Shown piece by piece: positions 1-7,993 of a stretch of DNA of 64,000 nucleotides. Made by a program: the position numbers and the translations under genes. The notes beneath the pieces were generated by a model. It searched no databases and was not told the DNA's origin. It saw nothing but the letters and a program-made list of their open reading frames with translations. The stretch comes from Candidatus Zixiibacteriota bacterium (GTDB taxonomy: Bacteria > Zixibacteria > MSB-5A5 > GN15 > FEB-12): contig JBFLZR010000003.1 in the NCBI GenBank assembly GCA_040756055.1, positions 1 to 64,000 on the forward strand. The letters run 5' to 3'. The number at the start of each line of letters is the position of its first letter. Position 1 is the stretch's first letter.

Positions 1-67
1 AGAATTCAATGGCCTGGCAAATATGACTGGTGAAAGCAGAAAATAAACAGTTTCAGGAGGTTTTGAG

Positions 68-139
68 ATGGTATACGAACTGAAGTTGGAAGAGCTGGAA
101 GCCCGCGTCGCTCCGTCCAAGTACGGCGCCGACGGCTAA
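68..139 (+). CDS. Micro-peptide gene 1 (23 aa), tandem family
   Basis: A 23-codon frame begins at ATG 68, seven bases after a perfect AGGAGG (55-60), and stops with TAA 137-139. The product starts MVYELKLEELEAR and ends APSKYGADG. Two further copies follow at 354 and 617 with almost the same protein, so this is a real gene family and not chance. The first 13 residues would form an acidic amphipathic helix; the tail holds a conserved PSKYG. A perfect terminator follows (179-206). I do not recognise the family. A precursor-peptide layout (helical leader, short conserved tail) is possible, but no modifying enzyme is seen nearby; more copies may lie left of the window. Confidence 0.75.
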   Translation: MVYELKLEELEARVAPSKYGADG

Positions 140-178
140 GTTGCCGGCGGTCTTAAGGACCGGCGAATGAAAGCTTCA

Positions 179-206
179 AGGCAGGATTATCATCCTGCCT
201 TTTTTT
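179..206 (+). terminator. Rho-independent terminator after micro-gene 1
   Basis: An 8-bp perfect stem (AGGCAGGA/TCCTGCCT) with a 6-nt loop is followed by six T residues. It lies 39 bases downstream of the first micro-gene stop. Confidence 0.85.
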
Positions 207-258
207 GTGGCAGGGAGTCGGTGAAAAAGCCTGATGAGTGCAACAAACTCTGTAAGAA

Positions 259-314
259 AGCGGCTCGAAGTCAAATAGGCTAAGTGAAAAGAGCAAATCG
301 GCTACGCAGCCGCT
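259..314 (+). other. Long-range inverted repeat in spacer before micro-gene 2
   Basis: AGCGGCT (259-265) pairs with AGCCGCT (308-314), enclosing the octamer CAAATAGG. The next spacer holds a comparable hairpin (530-558) with the same octamer in its loop. Role unknown; possible leader structure. Confidence 0.3.
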
Positions 315-353
315 CGACGTTCACGCTAGTAAACATTACTAGGAGGTTTTGGA

Positions 354-422
354 ATGGTTTACGAACTGACTTTGGAAGAGTTGGAAGCTCGTATCATCCC
401 GTCCAAGTACGGCGCTGGTTGA
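354..422 (+). CDS. Micro-peptide gene 2 (22 aa), tandem family
   Basis: ATG 354 follows AGGAGG (341-346) by seven bases; the frame ends with TGA 420-422. The protein starts MVYELTLEELEAR and ends IIPSKYGAG. It differs from copy 1 by a handful of residues, while many codons differ synonymously, for example TTG versus CTG and GAG TTG versus GAG CTG, which points to selection on the peptide. The leader (GTAAACATTACTAGGAGG) resembles those of the other two copies, but the downstream terminator is different in sequence. Function unknown; the conserved acidic helix plus PSKYG tail is the only recognisable pattern. Confidence 0.8.
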   Translation: MVYELTLEELEARIIPSKYGAG

Positions 423-464
423 GATACCGGGCACAGAGGCACCTTAGCCTTTACTGTAAATTCC

Positions 465-496
465 AAGGGCAGGATCATCACTCTTGCCCTTTTTCT
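465..496 (+). terminator. Rho-independent terminator after micro-gene 2
   Basis: A stem AAGGGCA/TGCCCTT (465-471 and 485-491), extendable inward by three pairs, is followed by a T-rich run. Its sequence is unrelated to the terminators of copies 1 and 3. Confidence 0.75.
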
Positions 497-529
497 TTTC
501 TCGTCGAAAACATCTCTCCCGGTAAGAAA

Positions 530-558
530 TCCGACTGTGAACAAATAGGGTAGTCGGA
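530..558 (+). other. Hairpin in spacer before micro-gene 3
   Basis: TCCGACT (530-536) pairs with AGTCGGA (552-558). The loop carries CAAATAGG, as does the enclosed region of the previous spacer. Confidence 0.3.
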
Positions 559-616
559 CGAAGTTAATTAAGGTTCCCGGATAACCACGGCAATAAACAC
601 TTTCCGGAGGTTTAAG

Positions 617-685
617 ATGGTCTACGAATTGACACTGGAAGAGCTTGAAGCTCGTATCATTCCGTCAAAGTACGGAACCGGATAA
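617..685 (+). CDS. Micro-peptide gene 3 (22 aa), tandem family
   Basis: ATG 617 follows CGGAGG (605-610) and the frame ends with TAA 683-685. The protein matches copy 2 except for its last residues (PSKYGTG instead of PSKYGAG), although about a dozen codons have changed at silent positions. The leader AATAAACACTTTCCGGAGG is close to that of copy 1 (AATAAACAGTTTCAGGAGG). A terminator follows at 741-768, shared with the convergent kinase gene. This is the last copy; the sequence to the right is ordinary regulatory-gene territory. Confidence 0.8.
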   Translation: MVYELTLEELEARIIPSKYGTG

Positions 686-740
686 GTTTTTTGCACAACA
701 GGGGCGTTGAGCCCTGAGCCCTATCGGATGCAAAAAAGAG

Positions 741-768
741 AGGCAGCCTCAATGGCTGCCTTTTCTTA
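741..768 (+). terminator. Bidirectional terminator between micro-gene 3 and kinase
   Basis: An 8-bp perfect stem AGGCAGCC/GGCTGCCT with a 5-nt loop has TTTT on its right and AAAAAA on its left, so it can end transcription from both the micro-gene array and the minus-strand kinase. Confidence 0.8.
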
Positions 769-789
769 TTTCATTACGAGAACTCGTTT

Positions 790-1995
790 CTATTTCTTCT
801 TCGGCTGGAAACGTGGAAGAGTAAGGGCTATCGTGGTTCCTTCAGAGTATACCGAGCTGGCGACAAGGTCGCCGCGATGCTGCTTGACTATCCTTTTGGC
901 GTGATACAGACCCAGACCGTGACCGCTCTTCTTGGTCGAGAAATGCATATTGAAAATCTTGCCCATTGTCTCCTCGGTCATACCCACCCCGTTGTCGGAT
1001 ATTTCGACTGTCACCTTTTCTCTAAGCTTATCGTAAGATGCTCTTATCTCTATTTCCCTCTTAAGCTCCTGTCCTTCGGCCTGATACTCGACTGCCTTTT
1101 CTTCGATCGCATCGGCGCAGTTGTTCAAAATGTTGAGTAGAACCCGTTGAATCTGACCCACATCCATTTCGAGGTTGGGAATCTCCTGGCTCATTTCGAT
1201 AGTGAAATGTGTTTTCTTAAACCCCGGCTGCATCCTCAGCGAGAATAACAGGTCTTCTATCAAGTGTTTGATATCATAGCTGATATAATCCGGACCGGGC
1301 TCGGAGAAATCAATAAGACTGTCCACGAACTGCCTGATTCTGACGATGTTCTCGGTAACCTTTTGAATGCTGTCTTTGGCCTTAGCGTATTTCTTGCCTT
1401 CGATTTCCCGTTCGGCGTCTTCACTCCCGCGGCTGGCCCCGCGAAGGTACTCCTCGAGTTCTCGGGCTACCGAAGATGCTACCTCTCCTTTGGCCGCGAG
1501 TTTTTCCGAAAGTACAAGATATTTCTCCATGAGGACTTTATCCGTGATGTCCTCGACTGTTATAACCAGCCCGCCGCAATCGACGCCCTTGAGCGGCGAC
1601 ATCCTGATGGATATCACTTTTTCCACGTAGCCGGTGTTGTGGTAATACCTGTCATGAGAATAATCCTCCTGCGTGGACAGGGCGATATTGATCATGTACT
1701 GCCAGCGAGACTGCTCTTTCTCAGGCAGAAGGTCACAGAAAATTGTCGGCGTGGTTCCCCGTGATACCAGGCTCACGCGGTCCCGGTTGATATCAAGTAC
1801 TTCCAACGCGGCGGAATTAATCGCCACAACCTGACAATGACTGTCTATCGCGATGATGCCGACCGGAGTCCTGCTGATAATATCGCTCAGAAGACCGGCT
1901 TCCGCATGATCCGCGGCCGGTAGAGTGTCGTCTTGCCGAGAATGAGCGACTGTTGCCTTTTTCGCCGCCCCGCTTTTTTCCTCAGTTTTGCGCAT
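790..1995 (-). CDS. PAS sensor kinase-like protein lacking the phospho-accepting histidine
   Basis: This 401-residue soluble protein has a PAS domain (about 35-155) and a dimerisation helix pair followed by a complete-looking HATPase_c domain (N box LLNILNNCADAIEE, G1 EISDNGVGM, G2 SGHGLGLYHAKRIV). The dimerisation motif, where kinases of this type read A-H-E-L, reads VARELEEYL, so the histidine is Arg178 (codon CGA). A CAY codon would need two base changes, so a simple sequencing error is unlikely. No membrane segment or receiver domain is present. It may be a pseudokinase, an ATPase switch, or phosphorylated elsewhere. It is the last gene before the bidirectional terminator and sits 91 bases after the DUF4390-like gene. 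Confidence 0.85.
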   Translation of the reverse strand: MRKTEEKSGAAKKATVAHSRQDDTLPAADHAEAGLLSDIISRTPVGIIAIDSHCQVVAINSAALEVLDINRDRVSLVSRGTTPTIFCDLLPEKEQSRWQYMINIALSTQEDYSHDRYYHNTGYVEKVISIRMSPLKGVDCGGLVITVEDITDKVLMEKYLVLSEKLAAKGEVASSVARELEEYLRGASRGSEDAEREIEGKKYAKAKDSIQKVTENIVRIRQFVDSLIDFSEPGPDYISYDIKHLIEDLLFSLRMQPGFKKTHFTIEMSQEIPNLEMDVGQIQRVLLNILNNCADAIEEKAVEYQAEGQELKREIEIRASYDKLREKVTVEISDNGVGMTEETMGKIFNMHFSTKKSGHGLGLYHAKRIVKQHRGDLVASSVYSEGTTIALTLPRFQPKKK

Positions 1996-2086
1996 AGCTG
2001 TGCTCTTCTCCCGGAAAATGCCTTAGTTATATATCGGTAGAAAAGCCGGCTAGATTTAACCAAACTGTCTCGCAGTGGTCGAGTTG

Positions 2087-2725
2087 TTACTGGCGGGGTG
2101 TGATTTCAGACAACAAGAAGTCGCGCGACTTGACTTTCCAGTCTTCGCGGCCGAAATCGGTCAGGTCGAGAAAACCCCTGAAAAGCCACCTGATGGGGGA
2201 CTCACCGGTCGTATCAGCCCGCTCGATATCAGCAAGATTCAGCCCGGTCAGCGAGATACACGTCACAGCGATCTCGACAAAATAGCTTTTGCCCCGCTCG
2301 AGTGAGTCAATGACCGCAAGTCCTATGTTTATGGAATCAACCATGAACTGGTGCAGCCTCGCCAGGGAAAGAAAATTGCGCTCAACAACGCTGTCTGTGG
2401 AAAGGTCAGAAAAGAAGTAATCTTCGGTAACGATACGATAGCCGAACTTGTTAACACCTGTGACCTCGGAAATTTCCCTGGACCCCCAGAACTTTTTGGG
2501 ACGATGCAGCGAGATTGTATACTCAATGGCGTGATCAACGCCCTCCCGCATCAAATCAATCCTTCGAGATGATATCAGCGGAGACAGATTAAGCCAGACT
2601 GTCATCCCGCCGTTGTTGTCGAAAATATCAAAGTTAATGACATCCGGCTCCGATGTCTGCGTCCGTGCCACGGAAGCAAGCATAAGAACCAGAGCGATTG
2701 CCAATAAACAAAACCTGCTGCTCAT
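2087..2725 (-). CDS. Exported DUF4390-like protein
   Basis: The 212-residue product begins with a signal peptide (MSSRFCLLAIALVLMLASVARTQ) and continues with a single domain containing NLSPLIS, EGVDHAIEYTISLHRPKKFW and a C-terminal DLTDFGREDWKVKSRDF. This pattern resembles DUF4390, a small exported domain of unknown function that in beta-proteobacteria is found beside NtrY/NtrX-type genes. Here an NtrY/NtrX-like pair lies just upstream on the same strand, which supports the assignment. It probably acts in the periplasm. The family call is from memory and is moderately secure. Confidence 0.65.
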   Translation of the reverse strand: MSSRFCLLAIALVLMLASVARTQTSEPDVINFDIFDNNGGMTVWLNLSPLISSRRIDLMREGVDHAIEYTISLHRPKKFWGSREISEVTGVNKFGYRIVTEDYFFSDLSTDSVVERNFLSLARLHQFMVDSINIGLAVIDSLERGKSYFVEIAVTCISLTGLNLADIERADTTGESPIRWLFRGFLDLTDFGREDWKVKSRDFLLSEITPRQ

Positions 2726-2752
2726 CGCCGCCCTTACCGGTGGCCGCGCGGA

Positions 2753-4495
2753 TCAGAAAACATGATCCAGGCGCACATAAAATATCGGGTTGTCATCGTA
2801 CGAACGATCCAGTCTTTTGGCCAGACTGATCCGGAAGTCATCCTCGAAATAAACGGCCACCCCCAGATCGTGCTTTACGTCGATTTCACCGCTTAGCTTC
2901 GTTTCATTGGCGATCTGGCCGGCATCCCAGAACAAGGCCAGCGCTGTCTCGACCCGTGGGAACCTGAGTCGATACTCGAGATTGGCCATCCAGAATCGCG
3001 TGCCCATGAATCCCTTGTGATCATACCCCTGCAGGGTTCCCAGGCCACCCAGGAAAAATCTCTTGTACATGGGAAGATATCCATCGCTGCCGCCGTACAT
3101 GACGCGTGATATGACCATCGCGTACCGGTTAATTTTCTGATAACGTCGCAACCCCAAAGTGTACCGGCGATAATCAAAATCGGAATTGAAATTGTCGGAT
3201 GACCATTCCAGGTCCGCGGTAGCGTACCACGCGGAGTGGTCAAAAGGTTCTTCGTCATCGCGCGTGTCCCAGATCACGGAAGAATACCAACTGCCGTTTG
3301 AAGTGGAGTCTATTTCACTAATGCCCGCCGTTCGAAATGGTTCAGATACGGTGGAGAAGTTCTCCGGGAAAAGTTTGCTGCCGCCGAACAGCGACCAAAG
3401 ATGGCGCCGGGCGTCGAGCCATTTGGTGTCCTCAAAGCGGTATCCGGTAAGGAGCGTGAGATGTTTAACCGGATGCGATTTCAAATATAACGTGCCGCCC
3501 TCAGCTTCATAATAGTCGCGGAAGTCTTCGGTGGCCAGAAGCGCGAAGGTGGTGTTCTCGAGGGTGCCCAGCAGCCACGAATCATCTGTAGCCAGCCGCC
3601 GATACAGAGAGCCGCCGACCATGATTGCCGGGTCGCGAAGAAGCGCCTGCTCGGCATCAAAACGATAACGCCATCTTTCCGAGTTGAATCCATAGCCGAT
3701 CTCGGCGGTAACGCTGGGGAGAAGGGAATCAGGATCTTTGTATGAGACTCCGCCGTAAAGCCCCAGGCCGTCAACACGGTCATATGAAATATTAACGAGG
3801 GGATTGAAGTCGCTTGCGTCACGTTCGAAACGCCAGATGCGCTTTATACCGCGCCGGTCGACCTCAAAGGTCTCACCATACACCGAAGCCTCTCCGGCAA
3901 CATCGATACGACCCTTGACAGTGGCGATATCCCCACGGGCCGTCGCTTTCGGGCCGACATAAATATCCCCGAGAATCGAAACGATATCTTTGTTGACCTC
4001 ACCGTAAATTTCAATATTACCAGCGAGCGAAAATATGATGCCCCTGATAAAGTCGCCTTCTTCCACGGTAACCGATCCGCTAATCGCGATAAGATTTCCG
4101 CTACGGAACTCTGTTACCCTGGTCGAATCAGACCTGCGAGAATAAAATGTCACCGTTACCGTGTTGCCGTCCTCGGTGATTCGGCAGTCGGAAATCTTCT
4201 CATACAGGTAGCGCTTGCCGCCCAGCACCAGGCTTGCTTCATCGAACAATACGGTCTTCTCAGACACAATAGTGTTCTTATCAGACTTCAGGCTGCCGCG
4301 AGAGACTGCCAGCGTAGTCAACTCGTCTCCATCAAACGCCCGGATTGTGACATTCTCTTTGTCATAACTGATCTCAAAGTACTCTTCAGAAAGCCGGGTT
4401 ATCTTATAGTCCTTGTAGTCAACGGCAAACATTGGCGAAGCTGCCAGAAGAATCAGAGCCGACATTAACGCAATCACCACGAATGTATTTCTCAT
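2753..4495 (-). CDS. Outer-membrane barrel protein with bactofilin-like N-terminal domain
   Basis: The 580-residue protein starts with a signal peptide. Residues about 140-215 form a run of short parallel-beta repeats (GNIEIYGEVNKDIVSILG, GPKATARGDIATVKG) of the polymer-forming/bactofilin kind. The rest is rich in alternating aromatic strands and ends in an Omp85-like barrel signature: GGLGTLQGYDHKGFMGTRF, then NLEYRLRFP, and a terminal YVRLDHVF. No POTRA repeats are seen, so it is not BamA itself. The ATG at 4495 follows GGAGG by five bases. It lies in the same direction as the NtrX-like gene but 130 bases away, with a perfect palindrome (4561-4575) between them. Function unknown; an envelope-stress role is plausible. 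Confidence 0.7.
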   Translation of the reverse strand: MRNTFVVIALMSALILLAASPMFAVDYKDYKITRLSEEYFEISYDKENVTIRAFDGDELTTLAVSRGSLKSDKNTIVSEKTVLFDEASLVLGGKRYLYEKISDCRITEDGNTVTVTFYSRRSDSTRVTEFRSGNLIAISGSVTVEEGDFIRGIIFSLAGNIEIYGEVNKDIVSILGDIYVGPKATARGDIATVKGRIDVAGEASVYGETFEVDRRGIKRIWRFERDASDFNPLVNISYDRVDGLGLYGGVSYKDPDSLLPSVTAEIGYGFNSERWRYRFDAEQALLRDPAIMVGGSLYRRLATDDSWLLGTLENTTFALLATEDFRDYYEAEGGTLYLKSHPVKHLTLLTGYRFEDTKWLDARRHLWSLFGGSKLFPENFSTVSEPFRTAGISEIDSTSNGSWYSSVIWDTRDDEEPFDHSAWYATADLEWSSDNFNSDFDYRRYTLGLRRYQKINRYAMVISRVMYGGSDGYLPMYKRFFLGGLGTLQGYDHKGFMGTRFWMANLEYRLRFPRVETALALFWDAGQIANETKLSGEIDVKHDLGVAVYFEDDFRISLAKRLDRSYDDNPIFYVRLDHVF

Positions 4496-4560
4496 TTTAT
4501 CCTCCGTTTTACAATGGTAGAAAACAAATACCGTGCCGCAAAGTCAAGTTGTGAATTATC

Positions 4561-4575
4561 AATTGGTTACCAATT
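4561..4575. promoter_or_regulatory. Palindrome, possible operator
   Basis: AATTGGT-T-ACCAATT is a perfect 7-bp inverted repeat with a 1-base centre, lying 66 bases upstream of the barrel-protein start. No clear promoter could be fitted around it. Confidence 0.35.
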
Positions 4576-4625
4576 CCGTCGGCAGTTGACCGTGTTAGAA
4601 ATACACACCCTGACACAAAAACGGT

Positions 4626-5966
4626 TCAATCCTTTTTGAGGCCGAGTTCTTTAATCTTGCGCGAAAGATTGGCCCTATCCACGCCCAATCTGCGAGCGGC
4701 AGCCGAGATATTCCAGTTCTGCTCACGAAGCGTCTGTTCTATCAACTGCCTCTCGAAGCGTCCGAGACTGTCTGCAAGCGACAACTCATCGTCAAACCTG
4801 ACCGGTGGACGTCTTAATGATGAGCGGGTTATCACATCCTCCAGAGCGATCTCCGGTCCGGTGCACAGTATGGTCAGTCGCTCGATTATGTTTTTCAACT
4901 GGCGAATATTGCCCGGGTATTCCAGTGTCGTGAGAAATGCTATCGCCTCAGTCGAAAGTCGCTTTGTGCCACCGGGATCAAACCGCCGAAGGAACTCTCC
5001 CACAAGAGCCGGAATATCGTCCACCCGCTCGCGCAAGGCCGGCACTTCAATTATTAGGACCGATATTCGGTAATAAAGGTCTTCGCGAAACATCCCTTTC
5101 GCGATCAGCTCAGCGAGATTGCGGTTGGTGGCGCAGATGACGCGCACGTTCACCTTTTTTCTATCCGTTGAACCAAGTGTTTCCACCTCGCCTGTTTCAA
5201 GTACTCTAAGTAACTTTGCCTGACATTCCAGGGGAAGATCCCCGATTTCGTCAAGGAACAGCGTGCCGCCATCAGCCATGACGAATTTGCCCGGATAGTC
5301 TCTGACCGCGCCCGTGAACGACCCCTTTTTGTGCCCGAAGAGCTCCGACTCGAAGAGAGTCGCCGGAACTCCGGGACAGTTAACCTTCACGTATGGCTTA
5401 TCGCGGCGAACGCTTTCGAGAAATATCCTGGCGGCCACGAGTTCCTTGCCGGTTCCGTTCTCGCCGGTGACAAGGACGGTGGCGTCGGACGAGGCCACTC
5501 GCGAGATCAAGTCCCGCAGTTTTTTTACTATCCGGGAATCCCCGACAATTCTCGTGTGAGCATCGAGGTCATCAACCATGATATTGCGCTGCCGTTGAGC
5601 GGCTGCCAGCATCAATAGAGATCGAACCGATGAAACAAGCCGCTCCGGTGAAACCGGTTTCTCCAGATAATCAATGGCGCCCAGTTTTACCGCTTTCAGC
5701 GCGGTTGGAATGTCGGTCTGCCCGGAAATTACGAGCACCAGCGGACAATGAGGGTTATCTTTGATGTCACGCAGCAAATCGATGCCTGACTTACCCGGCA
5801 GATTCAAATCGAGCAGCACCAGAGCGTACGAGTCTTTTCCTATGGCACTGAACGCTTCTTCGGCTGTGGCTGCGGTATCACAAGCATAACCCTCATCGCG
5901 CAAAAGTGAGCTGAATGAAAGGGTTATATTGGGCTCGTCATCGACGATTAGAATCCTGTCAGCCAT
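4626..5966 (-). CDS. NtrC/NtrX-family sigma54-dependent response regulator
   Basis: The 446-residue protein has a receiver domain (1-120; acidic pair D9-D10, phospho-acceptor D53 in LLDLNLPG, Lys in EKPVSPE), a sigma54-interaction AAA+ ATPase (about 140-375; Walker A GENGTGKE, Walker B GGTLFLDEIGDLP, R-finger region) and a Fis-type helix-turn-helix at the C-terminus (NISAAARRLGVDRANLSRKIKEL). The sigma54-contact loop reads GSFTGA instead of GAFTGA, a known natural variant. The start overlaps the kinase gene by 8 bases, so the two are translationally coupled; GGAGG precedes the ATG by five bases. It should activate sigma54 promoters on signals from its partner kinase. Confidence 0.92.
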   Translation of the reverse strand: MADRILIVDDEPNITLSFSSLLRDEGYACDTAATAEEAFSAIGKDSYALVLLDLNLPGKSGIDLLRDIKDNPHCPLVLVISGQTDIPTALKAVKLGAIDYLEKPVSPERLVSSVRSLLMLAAAQRQRNIMVDDLDAHTRIVGDSRIVKKLRDLISRVASSDATVLVTGENGTGKELVAARIFLESVRRDKPYVKVNCPGVPATLFESELFGHKKGSFTGAVRDYPGKFVMADGGTLFLDEIGDLPLECQAKLLRVLETGEVETLGSTDRKKVNVRVICATNRNLAELIAKGMFREDLYYRISVLIIEVPALRERVDDIPALVGEFLRRFDPGGTKRLSTEAIAFLTTLEYPGNIRQLKNIIERLTILCTGPEIALEDVITRSSLRRPPVRFDDELSLADSLGRFERQLIEQTLREQNWNISAAARRLGVDRANLSRKIKELGLKKD

Positions 5967-7407
5967 CGCTCCTCCCGAGCGGTATGCTCACCCTTACGGT
6001 GGTACCGGCACCGACGATCGATTCTATTGACAGATCGCCCGACATTTCGCTGACTACTTTCTCGACAATGGCCAGCCCAAGACCGCTGCCCTTTTCTTTT
6101 GTCGTGAAATAAGGTATGCGTGCCGATGCCATTATCTCCGCCGACATGCCCTTGCCGCAATCACGAACCTCGACTATTGCCTTGTCACCGGACACCGATA
6201 ATTTCAGAACAATGGTTGCCCCTTCTGTCGAGGCATCCACCGAGTTTTGCAGCAAGTTATTCATGACTTCGCGGAAATAGGTCGTGTCAACCTTGGCGAC
6301 GATATCTTCAGTGGGGAGTTCGAGCCGGAAGTTAAAACCCGAAAGCATTTCTTCATATAATTTGGCTGTCGTGCTCAGCAGTGAATTGAGACTCGCTCGT
6401 TCCAGATTGGGGGGCGGAAGCTTCGCCAGTTGTGAGAATCGATCAGCGAGTTGCGAGAGATGCTTTATCTCTTCGGAGGCGGCCTTTAGGGGTTCCCGAA
6501 GCCTTTCGTAGTGCTCGGAACCCTCCATGATTTTTTCGATGCGATATAATGACACCATTATGGGTTGAAGCGGGTTTTTCAGTTCGTGCGCGAACCGTCG
6601 GGCAATGTTTCTCCAGGCCGCCACGCGTTCCGTTTGAGCCAGGCGCGCGGTGGTGGTTTTCAACTGCCGGGCCATCGCGTTGAAGTTTTCCACCAGCATC
6701 GCTATTTCGCCAGCACCGGTGGTAGTAATGCTCTGGTCGAAATCACCGGCCGCGATCTTCTTCGATGCTTCACTGAGCCTGATCAGGGGAGAAGCCAGAT
6801 TCTGAGACATCCTCGCCGAGAAATAATAGGCCGCGACGGCGGTAATGATGCCTATCACCACAAGGACTAATGCGGCGAACAGGATATAGTTGGAGATAAG
6901 GTCTTGTTCGATAGCTACCGAAGACTGGCTCGTTTGCACCTGCCGAAGAAGTTCGGCGTACCCCGGACCGTGTATGATTCCGCCGAGAACACTGAAAGTA
7001 TCACCCTCATCAAAACGACAAAACTGGACATATGTCTGTCCGTCAGAAACTATTCCGCTGGAAACGTCGCGCGACGACGCTACCAGTTTTTCGATAAGCG
7101 TATCTGACAACGGAGTGCGGGAGAAGAGCATTTTGTGCCCCGGATCGTCAAAACGCAGCAGAAAATCAAGCCCCCCGACCGTGTCCCGGGCCGTCCACAT
7201 TGATTTCTCCAGTTGAAGCTTGATCCGCGCATAAAGAAAGTCGTTGTAATATCCGGCCAGATCGGTGACCCTGGCGGCTTTGGCGCCGCCGGATGCCAGA
7301 CGTGATTCTGAAGAGAGAAAATAGCCGGTCAGAGCCAGAACTGTGGCCGGAATGAGCGCGAAAAGAAGAAAGAGACGAAATAACTTTTTGCCGAAAGATG
7401 AGTTCAT
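5959..7407 (-). CDS. NtrY-like membrane sensor histidine kinase
   Basis: A start at 7407 (MNSSFGKKLFRLF) is preferred to the longer upstream frame because it begins directly with the first membrane segment and lies four bases after the preceding Nudix gene. The 482-residue protein has a TM helix near 10-30, a periplasmic sensor region, a second TM (about 168-190), HAMP (SPLIRLSEASKKIAAGDFDQ), HisKA with intact histidine (FAHELKNPLQPI) and HATPase_c (N box EVMNNLLQNSVDAS, G boxes DCGKGM and GSGLGLAIVEKV). It is the cognate kinase of the overlapping NtrX-like regulator. The signal sensed is unknown. Confidence 0.9.
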   Translation of the reverse strand: MNSSFGKKLFRLFLLFALIPATVLALTGYFLSSESRLASGGAKAARVTDLAGYYNDFLYARIKLQLEKSMWTARDTVGGLDFLLRFDDPGHKMLFSRTPLSDTLIEKLVASSRDVSSGIVSDGQTYVQFCRFDEGDTFSVLGGIIHGPGYAELLRQVQTSQSSVAIEQDLISNYILFAALVLVVIGIITAVAAYYFSARMSQNLASPLIRLSEASKKIAAGDFDQSITTTGAGEIAMLVENFNAMARQLKTTTARLAQTERVAAWRNIARRFAHELKNPLQPIMVSLYRIEKIMEGSEHYERLREPLKAASEEIKHLSQLADRFSQLAKLPPPNLERASLNSLLSTTAKLYEEMLSGFNFRLELPTEDIVAKVDTTYFREVMNNLLQNSVDASTEGATIVLKLSVSGDKAIVEVRDCGKGMSAEIMASARIPYFTTKEKGSGLGLAIVEKVVSEMSGDLSIESIVGAGTTVRVSIPLGRSDG

Positions 7408-7411
7408 ATGA

Positions 7412-7993
7412 CTATCGACGAAACCGGGCGGTATAGTCGGCGAGAGCCTGAATGTGCGACTCGAAGGCGATCTTTTCCGGAAGGTCATTGAAGCTGAAGA
7501 ATCGTACCTCAGAGGCGTCATCGGAGGCACGCATCTCACCGCCGATAACTTCCCCGAGATACAGCATCAATACCGCGTTGTTTCTGGGGTCGTCATTACC
7601 GGAATAAACCTCGAAAAATGACTTCAGCCTGACTTTTAATCCCGTTTCTTCCTCCACCTCTCTTACGGCCGTTTCCGCCGGGTGTTCGTTCCACTCCATA
7701 AATCCGGCCGGAATGCACCACCAGTCTACTCTGGGTGGATGCGCTCGTCGCACCAGAAGGATCTTGTCGTCTTCGACTATCATGACGCCTGCCGCCGGGA
7801 TCGGGTTGTGATAAAAAACAAAATCGCAGTCGTTATCGGAACACACCAGACGCTGGCGACCATCGAGCATTTCAGGTCTCAATTTGAAGGCACAGAGGGG
7901 ACAGAATGTGTAGCCGGACATCTGCTCTTTGCGTCTGAAAAGTCTTTCAGCATCGAAATTGTCATATTTGTCGGGCATAGCCTTGAAATCCAT
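7412..7993 (-). CDS. Nudix hydrolase with zinc ribbon
   Basis: The 193-residue protein opens with a four-cysteine zinc ribbon (FCPLCAFKL...CSDNDC) and then a Nudix domain with an exact Nudix box, GFMEWNEHPAETAVREVEEETGL (G-x5-E-x7-REVEEETGL). This layout recalls NudC-type and related nucleotide-sugar or NADH pyrophosphatases, which hydrolyse X-linked nucleoside diphosphates using Mg2+. The frame starts inside the end of the SpoIIE-like gene (32-base overlap; an internal ATG at 7978 would shorten it by five residues), so it belongs to the same transcript. Substrate cannot be told from sequence. Confidence 0.88.
   Translation of the reverse strand: MDFKAMPDKYDNFDAERLFRRKEQMSGYTFCPLCAFKLRPEMLDGRQRLVCSDNDCDFVFYHNPIPAAGVMIVEDDKILLVRRAHPPRVDWWCIPAGFMEWNEHPAETAVREVEEETGLKVRLKSFFEVYSGNDDPRNNAVLMLYLGEVIGGEMRASDDASEVRFFSFNDLPEKIAFESHIQALADYTARFRR

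Noticed and set aside
284-553. 89-residue frame over the second micro-gene
   Set aside because: It has no ribosome site and crosses the micro-gene and its terminator in another frame.
1264-1764. 166-residue plus-strand frame over the kinase gene
   Set aside because: It is an antisense shadow of the kinase; the minus frame has clear PAS and HATPase motifs.
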